Below are positions 6,748-9,943 of a stretch of 9,943 nt of DNA, in pieces. The stretch is from JADKCL01 sp046050405 (GTDB taxonomy: Bacteria; Bacteroidota; Bacteroidia; J057; JADKCL01). The DNA lies in NCBI GenBank assembly GCA_046050405.1, contig JBJOPY010000097.1, forward strand, positions 1 through 9,943, in the 5' to 3' direction. The translations under genes were made by a program, and so were the position numbers. The stretch's first letter is position 1. Each line of letters begins with the position of its first letter. The notes under the pieces are model-generated. The model ran no database searches. It was not told the DNA's origin and saw only the letters and a list, made by a program, of their open reading frames with translations.

Positions 6748-8439
6748 ATGTCTGATTCAACAATGACCACCGATCCGGATCTCGCCATCGCACAGGCTGC
6801 GACATTGCGCCATATTCATGAAATTGCCGCAAAGATTGGCATTCCAGCCGATGAACTGGAGCTATACGGCAAGTACAAGGCGAAACTTCCGCTTCACCTG
6901 ATCGATGAGGGGAGGGTAAGCCAGAGCAACCTCGTGCTGGTAACCGCGATCACTCCTACTCCCGCAGGAGAGGGCAAGACGACCACCTCGATAGGATTGA
7001 CGGAGGGCCTGAACAAGATCGGGAAACAGGCCGTCGTGGTCTTGCGCGAGCCATCCCTGGGGCCGGTCTTTGGCGTCAAGGGTGGTGCCGCTGGTGGAGG
7101 CTATTCCCAGGTCGTCCCGATGGAAGACATCAACCTGCACTTTACAGGCGACTTCTCCGCCATCGAAAAGGCGAACAACCTGCTCTCCGCCATGATCGAC
7201 AACAATCTCCAGGATTCGGAACGTTCCCTGGGAATCGACCCGCGGACGATTGCATGGAAACGGGTCATGGACATGAACGACCGCTCCTTGCGGAACATCG
7301 TCGTCGGCCTGGGAGGCAAAGGGAATGGGATGCCAAGGGAAGACGGCTTCAACATCACAGCGGCCTCCGAGATCATGGCCATCCTCTGCCTGAGCAAGGA
7401 CATGATGGATCTGAAGGCCAAGGTAGGCAATATCTATGTCGGCGATACTTTCGCCCGCAAAGCGGTCTATGCGCGCGACCTGAAGGCCGATGGCGCCATG
7501 GCGGTTCTGCTGAAGGATGCGATCAAGCCCAACCTCGTCCAGACGCTCGAAGGCAATCCGGCGATCATCCATGGAGGCCCGTTTGCGAACATCGCCCAGG
7601 GCACGAATTCCGTCATCGCCACCAAGATGGGCATGACGATGTGCAGCTATGCAGTCACCGAGGCGGGATTCGGCGCGGATCTGGGCGCCGAGAAGTTTCT
7701 GGACATCAAATGTGGCTATTCCGGCCTCTCCCCGAAGGCGATTGTGCTCGTGGTGACGATCCGGGCATTGAAGTTCCATGGCGGCAAGCCGCTTCCCGAG
7801 CTGGCACAGCCTGATTCGGAGGCTCTCCGGCGGGGGCTTCCCAACCTCGAAAAGCACATTGAGAACATTCGCATGTACGGGGTCCCGGGCGTGGTGAGCA
7901 TCAACCGTTTCAGTGCCGATACCGACGAGGAGATCCAAATCGTCATGGCCCGTTGCCAAGAGCTCGGGGTCGGCGTAGCGCTCAACGAAGGGTGGGCGAA
8001 GGGTGGAGAAGGCACAAAGGATCTGGCCAGGGAGGTCGTCAAGGCTGTCGAAAGCTGCACGGGATCCTACCACCCGGTCTATGATTGGAACGACCCTGTG
8101 GAAGACAAGATCGAGACAGTTTGCAAGAAAGTCTATGGTGCAGGATCCGTCACGTTCGGAAACGATGCAAAGTCCGACTTGCGACGCATCAAACGCCTCG
8201 GACTGGAACGCCTCCCGATCTGCATTGCGAAGACGCAAAGCTCCTTCACCGATGATCCGAAGATTCTGGGGCGTCCGACAGGATTCGAGATGACTGTCCG
8301 GGAAATCGAGGTGGCTGCGGGCGCGGGATTCCTGATCCCTATCCTGGGAAACATGTTACGGATGCCCGGATTGCCTGGTGTTCCGAGTGCTGAGAAGATC
8401 GATATCGACGCAAGCGGAAAAATCTCTGGGCTTTTTTGA
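6748..8439 (+). CDS. fhs: Formate-tetrahydrofolate ligase (10-formyl-THF synthetase)
   Basis: This complete 563-residue cytoplasmic enzyme makes 10-formyl-tetrahydrofolate from formate, THF and ATP, feeding purine synthesis and formyl-Met-tRNA. Visible are the P-loop PTPAGEGKTTT (70-80), the family signature GVKGGAAGGGYSQVVPM (109-125), HFTGDFSAIEKANNLL (131-146), RALKFHGG, and the C-terminal GNMLRMPGLPGVPSAEKIDID. Length matches the usual 555-560 residues, with no frameshift or missing motif. ATG 6748 follows a purine-rich AGAAGAGAAG ribosome site. It stands alone after a long leader; no folD or other folate gene adjoins it here. In a non-acetogen the likely role is formate assimilation or salvage. 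Confidence 0.98.
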   Translation: MSDSTMTTDPDLAIAQAATLRHIHEIAAKIGIPADELELYGKYKAKLPLHLIDEGRVSQSNLVLVTAITPTPAGEGKTTTSIGLTEGLNKIGKQAVVVLREPSLGPVFGVKGGAAGGGYSQVVPMEDINLHFTGDFSAIEKANNLLSAMIDNNLQDSERSLGIDPRTIAWKRVMDMNDRSLRNIVVGLGGKGNGMPREDGFNITAASEIMAILCLSKDMMDLKAKVGNIYVGDTFARKAVYARDLKADGAMAVLLKDAIKPNLVQTLEGNPAIIHGGPFANIAQGTNSVIATKMGMTMCSYAVTEAGFGADLGAEKFLDIKCGYSGLSPKAIVLVVTIRALKFHGGKPLPELAQPDSEALRRGLPNLEKHIENIRMYGVPGVVSINRFSADTDEEIQIVMARCQELGVGVALNEGWAKGGEGTKDLAREVVKAVESCTGSYHPVYDWNDPVEDKIETVCKKVYGAGSVTFGNDAKSDLRRIKRLGLERLPICIAKTQSSFTDDPKILGRPTGFEMTVREIEVAAGAGFLIPILGNMLRMPGLPGVPSAEKIDIDASGKISGLF

Positions 8440-8660
8440 ACATTGGCCTTCCAATTCCCCTTCTTTACCGGGCGATGAGCACACACCCTCGGCAGGATGG
8501 AGACGCTCGTTTTACGCCTTGTGTCCAATCCACTCTTTTCACAACTCCGGGCAGCGGCGCTCGGAATGCCTCGGCTTTGTTATAAATCAGGCAGTTTGCC
8601 CAGAACTCATTAATTTCGGACAAATCGCCGCCTAAATTTGAACGAAATATTGGTGAAGTG
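8440..8660. other. Intergenic region between fhs and the NifU-like gene
   Basis: These 221 bases hold no plausible gene. TAAATTTG at 8633-8640 exactly matches the Bacteroidota -7 consensus TAnnTTTG and would start transcription about 15 bases before the NifU-like ATG, but no TTG lies at the expected -33 distance. TATAAA at 8581-8586 is a sigma-70 -10 look-alike, also without a good -35. No clear terminator hairpin follows fhs. Confidence 0.35.
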
Positions 8661-8909
8661 ATGATGGACGAAAACAGTAGTTTGTGGATGCGCGTAGAGC
8701 AGGCATTGGAATCCGTGCGTCCATATCTTCGTAGCGACGGGGGAGATGTGCGCATCCATGCGATCCACGAGGACTGCTCCGTAGAGCTCGAACTGATGGG
8801 TAGCTGTGAAACCTGCCACATGAGCCACATGACCATGAAAGCGGGGCTGGAGGAGGCGATCAAAAAAGCCGCCCCCGAGGTGCCGAAGGTGAGCGCAGTG
8901 AATGCCTGA
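8661..8909 (+). CDS. NifU-like C-terminal domain Fe-S scaffold protein
   Basis: This encodes about 82 residues, a stand-alone NifU C-terminal (Nfu-type) domain that carries an assembling [4Fe-4S] cluster to target proteins in the cytoplasm. The defining motif is GSCETCHMSHMTMKAGLEEAI, with the cluster-binding CxxC (CETC) followed by the typical MTMKAGLE helix. The N-terminal RVEQALESVRPYLRSDGGDVRIHAI matches the family's opening helix and first strand. Three start codons occur in succession (GTG 8658, ATG 8661, ATG 8664); the GGTGA at 8652-8656 would serve 8661 or 8664 best, so the true start may be one codon later. In Bacteroidota this gene usually accompanies an Mrp/ApbC ATPase, which is not visible here. 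It looks monocistronic. Confidence 0.93.
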   Translation: MMDENSSLWMRVEQALESVRPYLRSDGGDVRIHAIHEDCSVELELMGSCETCHMSHMTMKAGLEEAIKKAAPEVPKVSAVNA

Positions 8910-9286
8910 CCACCAACGGTCATCCGAATGCCATCTACCTCTGGACAAAACCCATTCACGATGGATCGTCCATTCCATTAACCTGCTAGTACTACATTTC
9001 TGATACAGGCAATCGTTGCCGGATCAAATTCTGAAAATGTATTTTCACCCCTTGGCCCTCTGAAAGCAACCTGCCTGCACCATCGAGCCCAACAATTTAT
9101 TTGGATAACCCTGAAAATCCTAGTACAATTGTGCCGATTGGTAGCGATGAATTGAATACATCCAAAACGCTGCCCATCAATGGGAAGGATGCGAAATTGA
9201 ATTCATGGCGAGAAGAGGTTTCCCAAATCAACTGCAATTTGCCTGGAGGTGTCGCAAATCTCCTGCAAACTCGCGATCAACTGCCA
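8910..9286. other. 377-base region between the NifU-like gene and the epimerase remnant
   Basis: No gene is supported. It carries a string of short perfect hairpins: TGACC/GGTCA at 8907-8922 (spanning the NifU-like stop), ATGGA/TCCAT at 8961-8973, GGCAA/TTGCC at 9008-9020 and TGAAAAT/ATTTTCA at 9032-9047. None is followed by a T-run. The epimerase frame is open back to TTG 9101, but residues encoded by 9101-9286 resemble no known family and precede the natural Rossmann start, so I treat them as non-coding. Confidence 0.45.
9101..9129 (+). promoter_or_regulatory. Weak sigma-70-like promoter candidate before the epimerase remnant
   Basis: TTGGAT (9101-9106) and TACAAT (9124-9129) are 17 bases apart, the ideal spacing. 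The -10 box matches 5 of 6 consensus bases but the -35 only 3 of 6. The ATG at 9287 is about 150 bases downstream, so a long leader would be implied. Confidence 0.25.
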
Positions 9287-9778
9287 ATGGGTAAATCGAT
9301 ACCTGTCACTATCTGTGCAGGGTTCATCGGCAGCCATCTCGTGGAGCAGCTGCTGGCCCGTGGGGAGGTGGTTTTCGGGATCGACAATTTTGACCCGTTT
9401 TATGCCCGGGCAATGAAGGAGCGGAACCTGGCGAATGCAATGGCGCATCCCCGCTTCGGTTTTCAAGAGGCCGACATTTGCGACCGCGACGCATTGCAAT
9501 CCCTGCCCTTCAAGCCTGACGCCGTCATCCAACTGGCAGCAAAAGCCGGCGTGAGGCCCTCGATGGAAAATCCAAGCGCCCATGTCCAAACGAACATCCA
9601 GGGAACGCTGAACCTCCTGGACTGGATGAAGGGCATGGGCGTCTGGAAAATGATCTTCGCATCCTCGTCCTCCGTCTATGGCAACCATCAAAGGACACCG
9701 TTTCGCGAGGACGATGCGCCGGACTTCCCCGTCTTGCTCTATGCCTTTACGAAGCGCGCCCGTGAACTGAAAAACTGA
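9287..9778 (+). pseudogene. NAD-dependent sugar epimerase/dehydratase, C-terminally truncated
   Basis: This encodes 163 residues of an extended short-chain dehydrogenase that normally converts nucleotide sugars (for example UDP-glucuronate epimerase-like) and runs about 320-340 residues. Present are CAGFIGSHLVEQLLARGE, VFGIDNFDPFYARAMKERNL, the ADICD region, IQLAAKAGVRPSMENP, SSSSVYG and the catalytic YxxxK (YAFTK). Everything after that is missing, including the substrate-binding C-terminal half: the frame stops at TGA 9776-9778, where an IS3-type end appears to begin. In the Rossmann motif the first glycine of TGxxGFxG is replaced by Ile (VTICAGFIG), which should impair NAD binding. With no ribosome site visible either, this looks like a dead remnant. 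The family call is firm and the exact substrate unknown. The intact gene would have belonged to surface sugar synthesis. Confidence 0.82.
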
Positions 9779-9943
9779 GCTACTTCCCAAAAGTGAGAAC
9801 ACTGGTTAAGGTGGAATCCTTGATCTTAAACTGTAGTTCAAAAGATGAAAGCAAAACGCAAACGTTACAGTGCCGAGTTCAAGGCGCAGGTCGCCCTTGA
9901 GGCTGCGCGTGAGCGCAAGACGCTGGCCGAGCTGTCGGCGCAT
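9776..9943 (+). mobile_element. IS3-family insertion sequence, left end (runs off the window)
   Basis: The left boundary is placed at TGAGCTACTTCCCAAAAGTG (from 9776), where epimerase homology stops. IS3-family ends typically begin with TG, and the CCCAAAAGTG pattern resembles ends of this family as I recall them. An OrfA-like frame starts 69 bases in, normal for such elements. The right end, inverted repeat and target duplication are outside the window, so the boundary is an inference to within several bases. Confidence 0.68.
9845..9943 (+). CDS. IS3-family transposase OrfA (3' partial)
   Basis: The first 33 codons are visible, beginning MKAKRKRYSAEFKAQVALE and continuing with KTLAELSAH. 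This is the opening of the helix-turn-helix DNA-binding protein OrfA (InsE/InsN type) of IS3-family elements. OrfA normally joins the DDE catalytic OrfB by a programmed -1 frameshift; that part lies beyond the window. Third-codon positions are mostly G or C, a codon choice that looks somewhat GC-richer than the neighbouring genes, as expected of transferred DNA, though the piece is short. ATG 9845 is the conserved family start. Confidence 0.87.
   Translation, partial: MKAKRKRYSAEFKAQVALEAARERKTLAELSAH

Noticed and set aside
6862..8238. Open frame of 458 codons on the minus strand
   Set aside because: It lies entirely inside fhs on the opposite strand. Its composition is that of a reverse-strand shadow of a well-conserved gene, and it has no recognisable domain.
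9101..9286. 62-residue N-terminal extension of the epimerase from TTG 9101
   Set aside because: The encoded residues resemble nothing and precede the Rossmann strand that normally begins the protein; the TTG also overlaps a candidate promoter.
1..9943. CRISPR arrays, tRNA or rRNA genes, and named defence systems
   Set aside because: I saw no regularly spaced direct repeats, no tRNA-like cloverleaf with a T-loop motif, no rRNA sequence, and no nuclease, helicase or toxin-antitoxin pair. The SLATT-like gene alone is not enough to call a defence system.

Overview
The window looks like ordinary chromosomal DNA (GC in the low-to-mid 50s by eye) from a member of the Bacteroidota/FCB group, possibly a Saprospiria- or Chitinophagales-like lineage. 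This rests on a DAHP synthase with a C-terminal AroQ chorismate mutase, a WbqC-family protein, a GWxTD-domain secreted protein, a single LpxL-type acyltransferase, a stand-alone NifU-like Fe-S scaffold, and a candidate Bacteroidota-type promoter (TTG, 19 bases, TAnnTTTG-like) before one gene. Several genes also have good Shine-Dalgarno sequences, so the placement below phylum level is uncertain.

Layout from left to right: (1) 1-830 (+), the 3' part of a DAHP synthase/chorismate mutase fusion for aromatic amino acid synthesis. (2) 855-1484 (-), a WbqC-family protein, convergent with the fusion and divergent from the next gene. (3) 1627-5538 (+), a same-strand run of a GWxTD-domain secreted protein, an LpxL/HtrB-like lipid acyltransferase, a YbaB/EbfC nucleoid-associated protein and a family 2 glycosyltransferase. 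The last two are tightly coupled: the ybaB stop codon lies beside the glycosyltransferase ribosome binding site. (4) 5639-6313 (+), a two-helix membrane protein of the DUF4231/SLATT type with a very acidic tail. (5) 6314-6747, a 434-base gene-free leader holding several inverted repeats. (6) 6748-8439 (+), formate-tetrahydrofolate ligase (fhs), complete. (7) 8661-8909 (+), a NifU-like Fe-S scaffold protein. (8) 9287-9778 (+), an NAD-dependent sugar epimerase remnant with a damaged Rossmann glycine motif, cut short where an IS3-family insertion sequence begins. The IS end itself appears to supply the stop codon. (9) 9845-9943 (+), the first 33 codons of the IS3-family OrfA, running off the window.

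Functionally, the WbqC, acyltransferase, glycosyltransferase and epimerase-remnant genes point to cell-envelope and surface-polysaccharide synthesis. The aromatic, one-carbon and Fe-S genes are housekeeping. The only clear accessory DNA is the IS at the right edge. I found no tRNA, rRNA, CRISPR array or recognisable defence island. The least understood genes are the SLATT-like membrane protein, the GWxTD protein and WbqC.
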